Shown: positions 23,499 to 32,486, numbered from the stretch's first letter. The stretch: 40,294 bases of DNA from Acidobacteriota bacterium (GCA_947465645.1 CANIBQ010000046.1:1-40294), one strand, 5' to 3'. Made by a program: numbers and translations. The notes: a model not told the origin generated them from the letters alone.

Positions 23499-26400
23499 AT
23501 GCGTCTTCTCACGGTGATCCTTGCGTGCCTGCTGAATGCCGTCGCTGCGGCGGCCCAGACGAACACGGGCGAGATCGGCGGCATTGTCAGAGATAGCTCC
23601 GGAGGAATTCTTTCCGGTGCGACGGTCGCTGCCCGTCATCCGGAAAGCGGCACCGTGGCTGAACGCGTCACCGATGACGAAGGCCGGTTCTTCCTTCCCG
23701 CGCTCCGTATCGGACAGTGGGAGCTGACGGTGATGGCACCAGGCTTCGCGCCTCAGCATCAGGTGCTCGTCCTGGAGCTGGGACGAACGCTGAGCCTCGA
23801 GTTCACCCTGGGTGTGGAAGGACTGACGGAGGCGGTGTCTGTCAGCGCACGCGCGCCGTTGCTGCAGACGACCAGCGCGGAGATCAGCGACGTGATCGAA
23901 AACCGCGAGGTGGTGCAACTGCCATTGAACGGGCGCAACTTCATCGCCCTCGCGCAGCTCAGCGACGCCGTTGTCATTCCTCCTGAAGGAACGCGAGGCT
24001 CGGCGCTGGGGCAGGCAGGGCAGTTGCCGAACGTTGGCGGACAACGGTCCGGTCACAACATCTATCTCGTGGACGGCGCGAAGGTGACCGACGAATTGTT
24101 CAACAACCTCGTGCTCAACCCGTCTGTCGACGCTATTCAGGAGTTCAAGATCCAGAAGTCGATGTACCCCGCGGAGTTCGGCGGCAAGGCATCGGCGCTG
24201 ATCAACGTGGCGACCAGGGCCGGCTCGAACAGCGTTCGTGGAAGCGCCTTCGAATTCCACCGCAACGAGGCGTTCGACTCACCCAACTACTTCCAGCCGG
24301 CGAACCAACCGCTTCCGCCACTTCGTCAGAATCAGTTCGGCGGGGCCATCGGTGGTCCCCTGGTCCAGCAGCGCACGTTCTTCTTCGGCAGCTACGAAGG
24401 GACGAAGATGCGGCGGTCGCAGACCAGCGTCTTCTCCGTGCCGACCGCCGCCGCGCGGAGCGGCAACTTTGCCGGCCTCGCCAGCATCTGCGACCCGCTG
24501 ACGATCCCAGCGGCGGGCTTTTGCACGCCGTTCCCGAACAACCAGATTCCGGCGGGACGAATTGACCCTGTCGCGGCGGCCTTCATGCAGAACGTTCGGC
24601 TGCCGAGCTCAGGTGCGCAGTTCCAGAATCTTGTCGCCACCGAACAGTCCACGCGCGACATGCACCAGGTCAGCGTTCGTCTCGACCACCGCCTCACGGC
24701 CAACGACCAGCTCTTTGGGCGTTTCAGCACCTTCGACGCCGACGACCTCCAGCCGTTCGGCACGAGCGCTCTGCAGGAATCGCTCGTGCCCGGGTTCGGC
24801 CGCACGCTGACGACGCATACACGGAACCTGGTTGCCAGCCAGACACACATCTTCGGCAACTCGATGCTGAATGAAGTGCGGGGAGCATGGATGCGGGTCA
24901 CCGGCGGCCAGGTCGGCCTCAACGCCGGCAATCCGTTCGCCAGCCGTGTCGGCCTTCACGGCGTGACCGGCGACCCGCGCGACGCCGGGTTTCCGCAGAT
25001 CTCGACCGGCGGCCTCTACAGCACGATGGGCGATCCCACCGTCAACACCACGCGGAAGACGCAGCACTTCGAGCTCTACGACAACGTCACGATCGACCGA
25101 GGCGCGCACCGGTTGAAGTTCGGCGGCTACTACTACTATCTGCAGCTCCAGCCGGAGCAGGCCGACAATGCGCGCGGTGCCTTCGGCTACACCGGCCAGT
25201 TCAGCGGCAACGCCCTCGCCGACTTCCTCCTCGGCTACCCCACGACGGCGACGTCCGGCATCGGCCGCGGCGACGAGAATGGCCGTACGAGCTGGTTCCA
25301 CGTCTACGCGCAGGACGACTGGCAGGCGCGCAGCAACCTCACGCTCAACCTCGGCCTGCGCTACGAGTACAACCAGCACATGTACGACGTAGACAACCGG
25401 CTCTCTTCGATCGATCTGGACGCCGCGCGGTTCGTCGTGGCCAGCGACGAGCACGACACCATCCATCCGAGCGCCACTCCGCTCCTGTCGCTCATCCCCA
25501 TCCCCTACGTCACGTCGAATCAGGCTGGCTGGGGCAGGGGGCTGCTCGATCCGAGCGCCGTGCGTCTCGCGCCGCGCGCCGGATTCGCGCTGAGCCTGAA
25601 CGACTCTCGCGCGGTCATCCGTGGCGGCTACGGCGTCTTCCTGAACCAGTGGGCCTACAGCGTGCAGACCGCGTTTGCGCGCAATCTCCCGTTCTTCTTC
25701 GTGAAGCAGGTTGACGTCCCGAGCACCCAGACCGTGCCGGCGCTCACCACGCAGAACATCCTGACGAACAACGCCACCGGCACCATCGGCGGCAACATCA
25801 TGGACTTCGCGTACAGCGTGGAGTACAGCCAGACCTGGAGCGGCGGCATCCAATACGAGTTGTTTCCCGCCACGATGGTCGAGGCGTCGTACATGGGCAC
25901 CTGGACCCTCGGGGCGGACAACGCGACCGTGCACAACGTTCCCGAGCCCGGCCCTGGGTCGATTCAGTCGCGCAGGCCGATTCCACAGTTGAGCCGCATC
26001 AACTCCATCCGGTTCGACGGCAAGTCGATCTACCACGGCGTCACGCTCAAGGCCGAGCGCCGGCTCGCCCACAACGTCGCGTACAACGTCAGCTACACCT
26101 GGTCCGACTCGAAAGACGACGCGTCGAGCCCTGGACCGACAGAGGCGGAAACGAACTTTCCGCAGAACGTGCGGAACATCTTCGACGAGACTGGCGAGTG
26201 GGCGCTCTCGAGCTTCAACCACACCCACCACTTCATCGCGAGCGGTGTGTACCAGTTGCCGTTCTTCCAGGGCGCCGGCGGCGTCGCCGAGGCTCTGTTC
26301 GGCGGGTGGCGCGCCAACGCCATCTATGTGGCGCAGTCCGGCGCGCCGTTCACGGTGAACCTCAGCGTGGACCGTGCAAACATCGGCGCCGGACCGGCGC

Positions 26401-26744
26401 AACGGCCTGACCAGGTGCGCGAGCCGAACCTGGATGGTGGCCAACGTACGCCTGAGCGCTGGTTCGACACCTCCGCCTTCGCCCTGCAGGCGCCCTTCAC
26501 CTTCGGCAGCGCGCCGCGCAACAGCGTCGTCGGCCCGGGTTTTGCCAACCTCGACTTCGTGCTGTCGAAGACGTGGCGAGTCGGGGGGAGTTCGACGCTC
26601 GAGTTCAGGTGGGAGACCTTCAACCTGCTGAATCGTGCGAACTTCAACCTGCCGAACCGGATCTTCGGGAACCCGAACTTCGGCCGCATCTCGAGCGCCA
26701 GGAATCCGCGCGAGATGCAGTTCGGCGTGCGCCTGGCGTTCTAA
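23499..26744 (+). CDS. TonB-dependent receptor of the iron operon
   Basis: This 1081-residue outer-membrane protein has a signal peptide (LLTVILACLLNAVAAAAQ), a carboxypeptidase-regulatory domain (about 20-105, GEIGGIVRDSSGGILSGATV), a plug (about 110-240, VVQLPLNGRNFIALAQLSDA, IYLVDGAKVTDE) and a large barrel ending PREMQFGVRLAF. The NGRNF plug motif and SMYPAEFGGKASALINVATRAG place it in a different subgroup from the other three receptors here, and it lacks their cysteine pairs. It starts at ATG 23499 with TGAGGA upstream, 35 bp after fbpB, with no visible terminator between. Operon position suggests uptake of an iron-containing ligand across the outer membrane. The direct substrate is not evident from sequence. 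Confidence 0.9.
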   Translation: MRLLTVILACLLNAVAAAAQTNTGEIGGIVRDSSGGILSGATVAARHPESGTVAERVTDDEGRFFLPALRIGQWELTVMAPGFAPQHQVLVLELGRTLSLEFTLGVEGLTEAVSVSARAPLLQTTSAEISDVIENREVVQLPLNGRNFIALAQLSDAVVIPPEGTRGSALGQAGQLPNVGGQRSGHNIYLVDGAKVTDELFNNLVLNPSVDAIQEFKIQKSMYPAEFGGKASALINVATRAGSNSVRGSAFEFHRNEAFDSPNYFQPANQPLPPLRQNQFGGAIGGPLVQQRTFFFGSYEGTKMRRSQTSVFSVPTAAARSGNFAGLASICDPLTIPAAGFCTPFPNNQIPAGRIDPVAAAFMQNVRLPSSGAQFQNLVATEQSTRDMHQVSVRLDHRLTANDQLFGRFSTFDADDLQPFGTSALQESLVPGFGRTLTTHTRNLVASQTHIFGNSMLNEVRGAWMRVTGGQVGLNAGNPFASRVGLHGVTGDPRDAGFPQISTGGLYSTMGDPTVNTTRKTQHFELYDNVTIDRGAHRLKFGGYYYYLQLQPEQADNARGAFGYTGQFSGNALADFLLGYPTTATSGIGRGDENGRTSWFHVYAQDDWQARSNLTLNLGLRYEYNQHMYDVDNRLSSIDLDAARFVVASDEHDTIHPSATPLLSLIPIPYVTSNQAGWGRGLLDPSAVRLAPRAGFALSLNDSRAVIRGGYGVFLNQWAYSVQTAFARNLPFFFVKQVDVPSTQTVPALTTQNILTNNATGTIGGNIMDFAYSVEYSQTWSGGIQYELFPATMVEASYMGTWTLGADNATVHNVPEPGPGSIQSRRPIPQLSRINSIRFDGKSIYHGVTLKAERRLAHNVAYNVSYTWSDSKDDASSPGPTEAETNFPQNVRNIFDETGEWALSSFNHTHHFIASGVYQLPFFQGAGGVAEALFGGWRANAIYVAQSGAPFTVNLSVDRANIGAGPAQRPDQVREPNLDGGQRTPERWFDTSAFALQAPFTFGSAPRNSVVGPGFANLDFVLSKTWRVGGSSTLEFRWETFNLLNRANFNLPNRIFGNPNFGRISSARNPREMQFGVRLAF

Positions 26745-26786
26745 CGACCGCCGTCCTTTTGTTTCCGCCCGACGTCCTAGTTCATT

Positions 26787-27314
26787 ATGATCAGGACGCC
26801 AGTATTACTCGCACTGTTTGCCATCCTCAGTCCGTTCCACGGCTCGGCGCACGCCCAGCCCCAACGCGCCAGTCCCCACGAAACAGTCTCGGCCACGATC
26901 GACGGCGCGAAGATCAGCATCACTTATGGGCGCCCGTACGCGCGGGGCCGCAAGATCATGGGAGGGCTCGTGCCCTATGGGGCCGTCTGGCGCACCGGCG
27001 CGGACGAGGCGACGACGCTGGTGACCGACAAGGCGTTGAGGATAGGAAGTACCCAGGTTCCGGCGGGGACGTACACGCTCTATACCCTTCCCGACGAGAA
27101 GGCATGGAGGCTCATCATCAGCCGCCAGACCGGCCAGTGGGGCTCGGATTATTCGCAGGCAACCGATCTGGCCAGGGTCGACATGCAGGTCGGCTCGACC
27201 AGCATGCCGGTCGAGCAACTCACCCTCGCGCTCAACGATACGCAGGCGGGTGGCGACCTGACGATTCGATGGGAGCGGACGGAAGCGAAGGTTGCCCTTT
27301 CGGTCGTCAACTAA
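26787..27314 (+). CDS. Exported DUF2911-domain protein
   Basis: This 175-residue protein has a signal peptide (LLALFAILSPFHGSAHA) and a DUF2911 domain covering the rest: ISITYGRPYARGRKIMGGLV followed by PYGAVWRTGADEATTL, then VPAGTYTLYTLPDEKAWRLI and a C-terminal strand pair. The blocks GRPxxxGRxIxGxLVPYGxVWRTGAxEAT and PAGxYTLxxLP are characteristic. The domain has no known enzymatic role. The TAA at 27312-27314 is the only barrier between this frame and the following DoxX-type frame, which is in register with it. It is preceded by a receptor gene 42 bp upstream. Confidence 0.9.
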   Translation: MIRTPVLLALFAILSPFHGSAHAQPQRASPHETVSATIDGAKISITYGRPYARGRKIMGGLVPYGAVWRTGADEATTLVTDKALRIGSTQVPAGTYTLYTLPDEKAWRLIISRQTGQWGSDYSQATDLARVDMQVGSTSMPVEQLTLALNDTQAGGDLTIRWERTEAKVALSVVN

Positions 27315-27362
27315 GCGACCTCAACTTACGCGCTTGCGATCCTTCGCATCGCGGCGGGGTTC

Positions 27363-27698
27363 ATGTTCTGGCAGCATGGTCTCCAGAAATTCGGAATGCT
27401 GGAAGGACGTGTTCGCGAGTTTCCGGAGCTGACATGGTTTGCGGCCTGGCTGGAGATCGTTGGTGGACCGCTCATAGCGCTCGGCGTGTGGACTCGGCCG
27501 GTAGCGTTCCTGCTGTCCGGTCAAATGGCGGTCGCCTACTTCCGTTCGCACGCACCGCGCGACTTCTGGCCGATTCTCAACGGCGGGGAGGCCGCCTTCC
27601 TGTTCTGTTTTATCTTCCTGCTTCTGGCGACGGTGGGGCCGGGAGCCATCAGTGTGGATAGCTGGATAGGCCGACGGTCTGGAGAGGCCCGAGGATAG
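27363..27698 (+). CDS. DoxX-family membrane protein, 5' start unclear
   Basis: From ATG 27363 the frame encodes 111 residues starting MFWQHGLQKFGM, the DoxX signature region, with helices WFAAWLEIVGGPLIALGVW, PVAFLLSGQMAVAYF and AAFLFCFIFLLLATVGPG. DoxX proteins are small four-helix inner-membrane proteins often linked to redox stress. The codons just before this ATG also look like DoxX: YALAILRIAAGF is the usual first half of helix 1. They are in the same frame, but no ATG, GTG, TTG or CTG occurs between the upstream TAA (27312-27314) and 27363. Either the protein lacks half of helix 1, a rare start such as ATC is used, or the gene is a fusion separated by a mutated or read-through stop. Confidence 0.8.
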   Translation: MFWQHGLQKFGMLEGRVREFPELTWFAAWLEIVGGPLIALGVWTRPVAFLLSGQMAVAYFRSHAPRDFWPILNGGEAAFLFCFIFLLLATVGPGAISVDSWIGRRSGEARG

Positions 27699-27797
27699 GA
27701 GCGTAGGAATCCCGCCGAGACGGTATTGACTATGCCGTCACGCACCTTCACGCTATGCCGGACGTTTCTGACAGCCTATGAAACGTGGCTAATTCAC

Positions 27798-27830
27798 TTG
27801 ACATTCAACAAGGGCGAACTTAGTGTTCGC
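27798..27830 (+). promoter_or_regulatory. Candidate promoter with overlapping operator for the 27870 receptor
   Basis: A perfect TTGACA (27798-27803) is followed after 17 bp by TAGTGT (27821-27826). A 6-bp inverted repeat, GCGAAC (27814-27819) and GTTCGC (27825-27830) with a 5-base centre, covers the -10 box. This geometry would suit a repressor. Confidence 0.45.
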
Positions 27831-27869
27831 CGAATGCTTCGTTAGTGCGTCCAGCATGAGGAGGTCTTG

Positions 27870-30815
27870 ATGGGTCACCGTGTAAGACTGGCGCTGATCG
27901 CGTTCCTCTGTCTCGCGGCGGTTCCCGCCGCGGCGTATGCCCAAGCTTCCATCACCGGTGCCGCGCGCGATACGTCCGGCGCGGTGCTTCCCGGCGTCAC
28001 GGTCGAGGCGGCCAGCCCGGCGCTGATCGAGCGTGTCCGCTCGGCCGTCACCGACGGCAACGGCCAGTACCGTATTGAAAACCTGCGACCTGGCGCCTAT
28101 GCGGTCACCTTCACGCTGCCCGGCTTCTCGGTCGTCCGCCGTGAAGGCATTCAGTTGACAGGCAGCTTTGTCGCCACGATCAACGCCGACCTGCAGGTCG
28201 GCAGCCTTGAAGAGACGGTGACTGTTTCGGGCGAAGCGCCGACGGTTGACGTGCAGAGCACCACGCGCCAGACGGTGCTCGGTGACGACGTGGTCGATCT
28301 GCTCCCGACCGGCCGCACTACCACCGTGCTGGCGCAGCTCGTCCCGGCGGTCGTCTCGGACCGTGATGACGTGGGCGGCACCGACAGCCTTGGCCGCACG
28401 TCGCCGGGCGCGTACGGCGTGTCGGACACACGGATGTTCGTCGGCGGCATTGGCATCCAGTCGGGCTTCGGCGGCGGCGCCACCGGCACTTTCAATGTGG
28501 GCTCGTACGAGGAGGTCGTCATCGACACCGGCGGCATCAGCGCCGAGTCGAAGGAGGGGGGCGTCCGGATCAACCTGATTCCCCGCTATGGCGGCAACAG
28601 CTTCACCAGCCGCTTCTACGGGTCGTACTCCAGTCAGGCGCTGCAGGGGAGCAACGTGAGCCAGGAACTGCGCGATCGCGGACTGGCCGCGGGTGACGCG
28701 CTGAAGCAGTACTGGGACATCAACCCGTCTTTCGGCGGCCCGATCAAGCGGGACCGGCTGTGGTTTTACTTGTCGGGCCGGAGCGCCGGCATCCTGCGCT
28801 TCGTACCGGTCCTGTTCAACAAGAACGAAGGCAACCCAGCAGCCTGGACCTACGAGCCGGACACCAGCAGGGACCCGGCCACCTTCGACGACACGCTGCA
28901 AAACGGCGTCGGCCGGGTCAGTTTCCAGGCAACGCCGCGCAACAAGATCGATTTCAGCTTCGACTACACCCGCCGCTGCGAATGTTCGCGGACGCCGCCA
29001 AGTCCCCTGGTCGCTCCGGAGAATGCCTACGGGAATTTCTCCTACACCAGGCCGAAGCACGTGTCCCACGGTGCGTGGACCTCACCGGTCAGCTCCCGTG
29101 TGCTGCTCGAAGCCGGCGCGCTCTATCACTTCACCACCTCGCTGCGGCCCCCCCAGCGGTGGCCCGACGTCCCGTCCGTCCAGGAGCAGTCCACCGGCAT
29201 GCGCTACCGCGCGACGCACCAGGCAGCGCGGAACTCGGACACGGCGGTCACGCAGGGTCGCCTGACGATGTCCTACATCACCGGCACCCACGCGCTGAAA
29301 ACCGGGGTCAACTTCACCCATATCTCGGCGGAGGAGATCACCTACGCGATCGACTCACCGCTCAACTACCGATTCAACAACGGCGTTCCGAACCGGATCA
29401 CGCTGAACGCGTACCCGTTCCCGGTGGTGAACGGCGTCGACGCCGACAACGGGATCTTCATCCAGGACCGCTGGACGAAGAACCGGCTGACGCTGACGGG
29501 CGGCATCCGCTACGACTACTTCCGGACGTCGATCCCGGAGGCGACTTTCGGTCCCGCGCCGCTGGCGCCGAACCGCAACTTCACTTTCCCTGCGAGCGAG
29601 GGTGTGCGGTGGCACGACATCTCGCCGCGCAGCGGCGTGGCATTCGACCTTTTCGGTGACGGGAAGACCGCGGTCAAGGCGAGCCTCAACAAGTACCTGA
29701 GCGCGCTGGTCACGCGCGGAATCTTCGGCGACCAGATGACGCCCGCGTTCCGGCTCGTCAACACGACCAACCGCACGTGGAACGACGCCGACCGCGACTT
29801 CAACCCGGATTGCGACATCCTGAATCCGGCCGCCAACGGGGAGTGCGGCGCGATGTCCGATCCCAACTTCGGCCTCAGCAGACCCGGGATTAACTACGAT
29901 CCGGCGATTCTCAGTGGCTGGGGCGTTCGGGGCGGCGTCGATCTCGGCGATCCGGGCAGCTACTGGCAGTTCTCCACGGGTGTGCAGCGGGAGATCATCC
30001 CGCAGGTGTCGCTCGACTTCACCTACGTGCGCACCTCGCACGGCAACTTCACCGTGCAGGACGACCGCGCGGTGGGGCCGGCGGACTTCGACACCTTCAG
30101 TATCACGGCGCCGGTGGATCCGCGGCTTCCCGGTGGCGGCGGATACGTGGTGAGCGGGCTGAGGGATCTGAGCCCAGCGAAGTTCGGCACGCCGACCAAC
30201 GCGATCATCAGCCAGGCGAAGAACTACGGCGACCAGAGCGACGTGTGGAGTGGATTCGATATCACCATCAACGCACGTCCCCGGCCAGGTCTCACGCTCT
30301 CTGGCGGCTCGAACACCGGGCGCCGAACGAGGGACAAATGCGAGATCCTGGCGGCGCTGCCAGAGATGGATCCGCTGGGGATGCCGTTCTGCCGTACCCA
30401 GGAGAAGTACCAGACGACCGTGAAGTTCGTCAGCACCTACCTTGTGCCGGTTGTGGACATGCAGTTGAGCGCTACATACCAGGGGCTCGCGGGGCGGCCG
30501 ATCATCGCGGACTTCGTCGCGAATAATGCCCTGGTGAGCCGCTCGCTCGGACGCAACCTCTCGGGCGCCACCAACGTGACGGTGCCGATCGTCGAGCCGG
30601 GCACGATGTTCGGCGACCGGGTGCACCAGGTGGACCTGCGGATGGGCAAGATCCTCCGCTTCGGCGGTGCGCGCACGACGGTCAGCCTGGACGTCTACAA
30701 CCTGTTGAACGTGAATCCGGTCCGTGCGTACAGCGCGGCGTATGCCACCTGGCAGCGGCCGCAGGGCATTCTGCCCCCGCGGTTCGCCAAGTTCGTCCTC
30801 CAGTTCGACTTCTGA
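27870..30815 (+). CDS. Oar-like TonB-dependent outer-membrane receptor
   Basis: This 981-residue paralogue of the receptors at 13108 and 33733 has a signal peptide (cleavage after AYA), a regulatory-like domain QASITGAARDTSGAVLPGVT, a plug and a barrel ending AKFVLQFDF. Its cysteine pairs are at 370/372 (CEC), 648/659 (PDCDI...GECG) and 824/841, in the same relative places as in the paralogues. The acidic string WNDADRDFNPDCD before Cys648 looks like a calcium-binding loop. GAGGAGG lies five bases before ATG 27870. It has its own promoter and stands alone: upstream genes are DUF2911/DoxX, and downstream is a strong terminator hairpin facing the ridA-like gene. Ligand unknown. Confidence 0.92.
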   Translation: MGHRVRLALIAFLCLAAVPAAAYAQASITGAARDTSGAVLPGVTVEAASPALIERVRSAVTDGNGQYRIENLRPGAYAVTFTLPGFSVVRREGIQLTGSFVATINADLQVGSLEETVTVSGEAPTVDVQSTTRQTVLGDDVVDLLPTGRTTTVLAQLVPAVVSDRDDVGGTDSLGRTSPGAYGVSDTRMFVGGIGIQSGFGGGATGTFNVGSYEEVVIDTGGISAESKEGGVRINLIPRYGGNSFTSRFYGSYSSQALQGSNVSQELRDRGLAAGDALKQYWDINPSFGGPIKRDRLWFYLSGRSAGILRFVPVLFNKNEGNPAAWTYEPDTSRDPATFDDTLQNGVGRVSFQATPRNKIDFSFDYTRRCECSRTPPSPLVAPENAYGNFSYTRPKHVSHGAWTSPVSSRVLLEAGALYHFTTSLRPPQRWPDVPSVQEQSTGMRYRATHQAARNSDTAVTQGRLTMSYITGTHALKTGVNFTHISAEEITYAIDSPLNYRFNNGVPNRITLNAYPFPVVNGVDADNGIFIQDRWTKNRLTLTGGIRYDYFRTSIPEATFGPAPLAPNRNFTFPASEGVRWHDISPRSGVAFDLFGDGKTAVKASLNKYLSALVTRGIFGDQMTPAFRLVNTTNRTWNDADRDFNPDCDILNPAANGECGAMSDPNFGLSRPGINYDPAILSGWGVRGGVDLGDPGSYWQFSTGVQREIIPQVSLDFTYVRTSHGNFTVQDDRAVGPADFDTFSITAPVDPRLPGGGGYVVSGLRDLSPAKFGTPTNAIISQAKNYGDQSDVWSGFDITINARPRPGLTLSGGSNTGRRTRDKCEILAALPEMDPLGMPFCRTQEKYQTTVKFVSTYLVPVVDMQLSATYQGLAGRPIIADFVANNALVSRSLGRNLSGATNVTVPIVEPGTMFGDRVHQVDLRMGKILRFGGARTTVSLDVYNLLNVNPVRAYSAAYATWQRPQGILPPRFAKFVLQFDF

Positions 30816-30822
30816 TGACCGA

Positions 30823-30854
30823 CACCACCCCGCAGGCTCTTCTGCGGGGTGGTG
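30823..30854. terminator. Bidirectional terminator hairpin
   Basis: CACCACCCCGCAG (30823-30835) pairs perfectly with CTGCGGGGTGGTG (30842-30854) across a 6-base loop. It lies between the convergent ends of the 27870 receptor and the RidA-like gene. It is followed by CTCTT rather than a long T run. Confidence 0.85.
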
Positions 30855-30866
30855 CTCTTCGGACGC

Positions 30867-31373
30867 TTACCGCCGCTTCACCGCCGTCATCGTCAACTCG
30901 ACACGCGCGCCGATGTTCAGCGACGCGACGCCCACGGTCGTCCGCGCCGGCGGATCCTTCGGGAAGTAGGTTCGGTAGACCTCGTTGAACCGAGGGAACT
31001 CTTCGAGGTTCGTCAGGTAGGCATTCACCGAGACGACATCCTCGAATGTCATCCCCGCCTCCTCGAGCACGCCACGGATGTAGGTCATAATCTGCCGCGT
31101 CTCGGCCTCGATGCCGCCCGGCACAACCCGCCGCGCCGCCGGATCCTGCCCGAGATGGCCCGAGATGTACAGCGTGTCGCCCGCGAGGATGCCCGGGCTA
31201 TACGGGAGGCCGGTGTTCGGTCCCGTGCCGGGCCGGATCGCGCGGCGCTCGATGCGCGTCTGCGCGGCCGATCCCTCGCTCGACAGGCCCAACGCGGCGG
31301 CCGCGCCGACGACGAGACCCACCACACAGGCTGCCGACGCCGACAGCCGAACACGATCGATCGTCTTCCTCAT
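30867..31373 (-). CDS. Exported RidA/YjgF-family protein
   Basis: This 168-residue protein has an N-terminal signal or anchor sequence (VRLSASAACVVGLVVGAAAALGL) ahead of a complete RidA domain (about 45-168). Conserved blocks are GLPYSPGILAGDTLYISGHLGQDP, VLEEAGMTFEDVVSVNAYLTN, and PPARTTVGVASL with the substrate-binding Arg144, plus ARVELTMTAV with Glu159. RidA enzymes hydrolyse reactive enamine/imine intermediates in the cytoplasm as trimers. An exported form implies another substrate or a periplasmic detoxification role, which is inference. GAGGAGG lies about seven bases before ATG 31373. It diverges from the kinase gene across 92 bp. Confidence 0.9.
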   Translation of the reverse strand: MRKTIDRVRLSASAACVVGLVVGAAAALGLSSEGSAAQTRIERRAIRPGTGPNTGLPYSPGILAGDTLYISGHLGQDPAARRVVPGGIEAETRQIMTYIRGVLEEAGMTFEDVVSVNAYLTNLEEFPRFNEVYRTYFPKDPPARTTVGVASLNIGARVELTMTAVKRR

Positions 31374-31465
31374 GCTGATTCCTCCTCACGCCCCCGCGGC
31401 GACGGACCAGAATAGCTGAAAGCGCAGCAGGTCGCCTCGCGGCAGACTCCGCAAAGGGCAGCTTC

Positions 31466-32380
31466 GTGAGTATGCTCTCGGAGATGCCGAGACGCGTGGC
31501 TTCCCCTGACCGACTCGACCGGCAGCTGCAGTCGCCGCCGTTCAAGCGCTTCGGCAGTATTCAGCGCCTCGAACAGCACAGAAGCGGCCATGCGTCAGTC
31601 GAGCACGTCAGGCATCAACTGTACGTGGGACGGGACACGGCGACCCGCGCCAACGCCCTCATCAAGGTGCTTACCAAGCCGGGACTCGTGTACGAGCACA
31701 ACCTGGCGAACGAAATCGCCGCCTTGTCCACGATCAACCGGAGACTGCCGGACTCCCGGTACTTCCCCCTGCTGTGGGACCACGGGCGCCTGTCCGATGG
31801 ACGCATCTTCCTGATCATGTCGCTCTTCGACGAGTGGCCGCTCGCGACGACGATCGGGCCCGAGCGGATGCCCCATCGTCTGGTCGCCCACTTGAGCACG
31901 GCCCTCGAGGTCGCGGCGGCACTCGAGGACCTGCACCGCATCGAGGTCTTTCATGTCGACCTCAACCCGATGAACATCCTGTACCGCGCCGAGCAGGGCA
32001 GGCCCGTGGTCCGGATTGTCGATTTCGAATCGTCGTATGAAGTGGCGCGCCACTCGAGCGACGCTGTCTACAACCCGCCAACCACGCTTGGGTTCTGCGC
32101 CCCGGAGGTGCATGAACGGGCACCCGACGGCCGCGCGGATGTGTTTTCCCTGGGCGCGGTTCTCTATACCTTGATTGCCGGCTATGGATGGACGTGGGAT
32201 GCAGAGTTATCGCGGAGCATCGAAGCCGACGAAGGCATCGATGGCGATCTCAAATCGATCCTGCTGACGGCCGTCGAAAAAGACGTCGACAGACGTTATC
32301 AGACCGTCCACGTCATGCACGCCGCGCTCGCGGCCTACCGCGAATCGATATGGCCCGGCCGCTCCGGCCCGTCATCGTGA
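31466..32380 (+). CDS. Divergent soluble Ser/Thr protein kinase-like protein
   Basis: This 304-residue protein has a kinase fold: Lys67 in ALIKVL (beta-3 lysine), Glu83 in NEIAAL (helix C), HVDLNPMNIL (163-172) as the catalytic loop, VDFES (185-189) at the metal-binding site, CAPEV (211-215) and DVFSLGAVLYTLIAGYG (225 on). Compared with typical Hanks-type kinases, HRD has become HVD and DFG has become DFE, and there is no glycine-rich loop. The catalytic Asp165, Asn170 and Asp186 remain, so activity is possible. There is no transmembrane segment or sensor domain, unlike PknB-type kinases. The start is GTG 31466 with AAAGGG seven bases upstream; ATG 31472 is an alternative. Confidence 0.85.
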   Translation: MSMLSEMPRRVASPDRLDRQLQSPPFKRFGSIQRLEQHRSGHASVEHVRHQLYVGRDTATRANALIKVLTKPGLVYEHNLANEIAALSTINRRLPDSRYFPLLWDHGRLSDGRIFLIMSLFDEWPLATTIGPERMPHRLVAHLSTALEVAAALEDLHRIEVFHVDLNPMNILYRAEQGRPVVRIVDFESSYEVARHSSDAVYNPPTTLGFCAPEVHERAPDGRADVFSLGAVLYTLIAGYGWTWDAELSRSIEADEGIDGDLKSILLTAVEKDVDRRYQTVHVMHAALAAYRESIWPGRSGPSS

Positions 32381-32419
32381 AAAACGGGCTAGTACTACCT
32401 TGTCAGATCCGCGTTGACA

Positions 32420-32486
32420 GGCCACAGAGACACAGAGTCACAGAGAAAAAGCCTAGAAATCTCTGTGTCTCTGTGACTCTGTGGCC
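32420..32486. repeat. Long CACAGAG hairpin element between convergent genes
   Basis: The 27-base arms 32420-32446 and 32460-32486 are complementary except at two positions, with a 13-base A-rich loop. Each arm is itself three tandem CACAGAG(A/T) units. It lies between the 3' ends of the kinase gene and the dienelactone hydrolase gene, so it can end transcription from both sides. The unit composition resembles dispersed hairpin repeats found in many environmental genomes. Confidence 0.85.
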
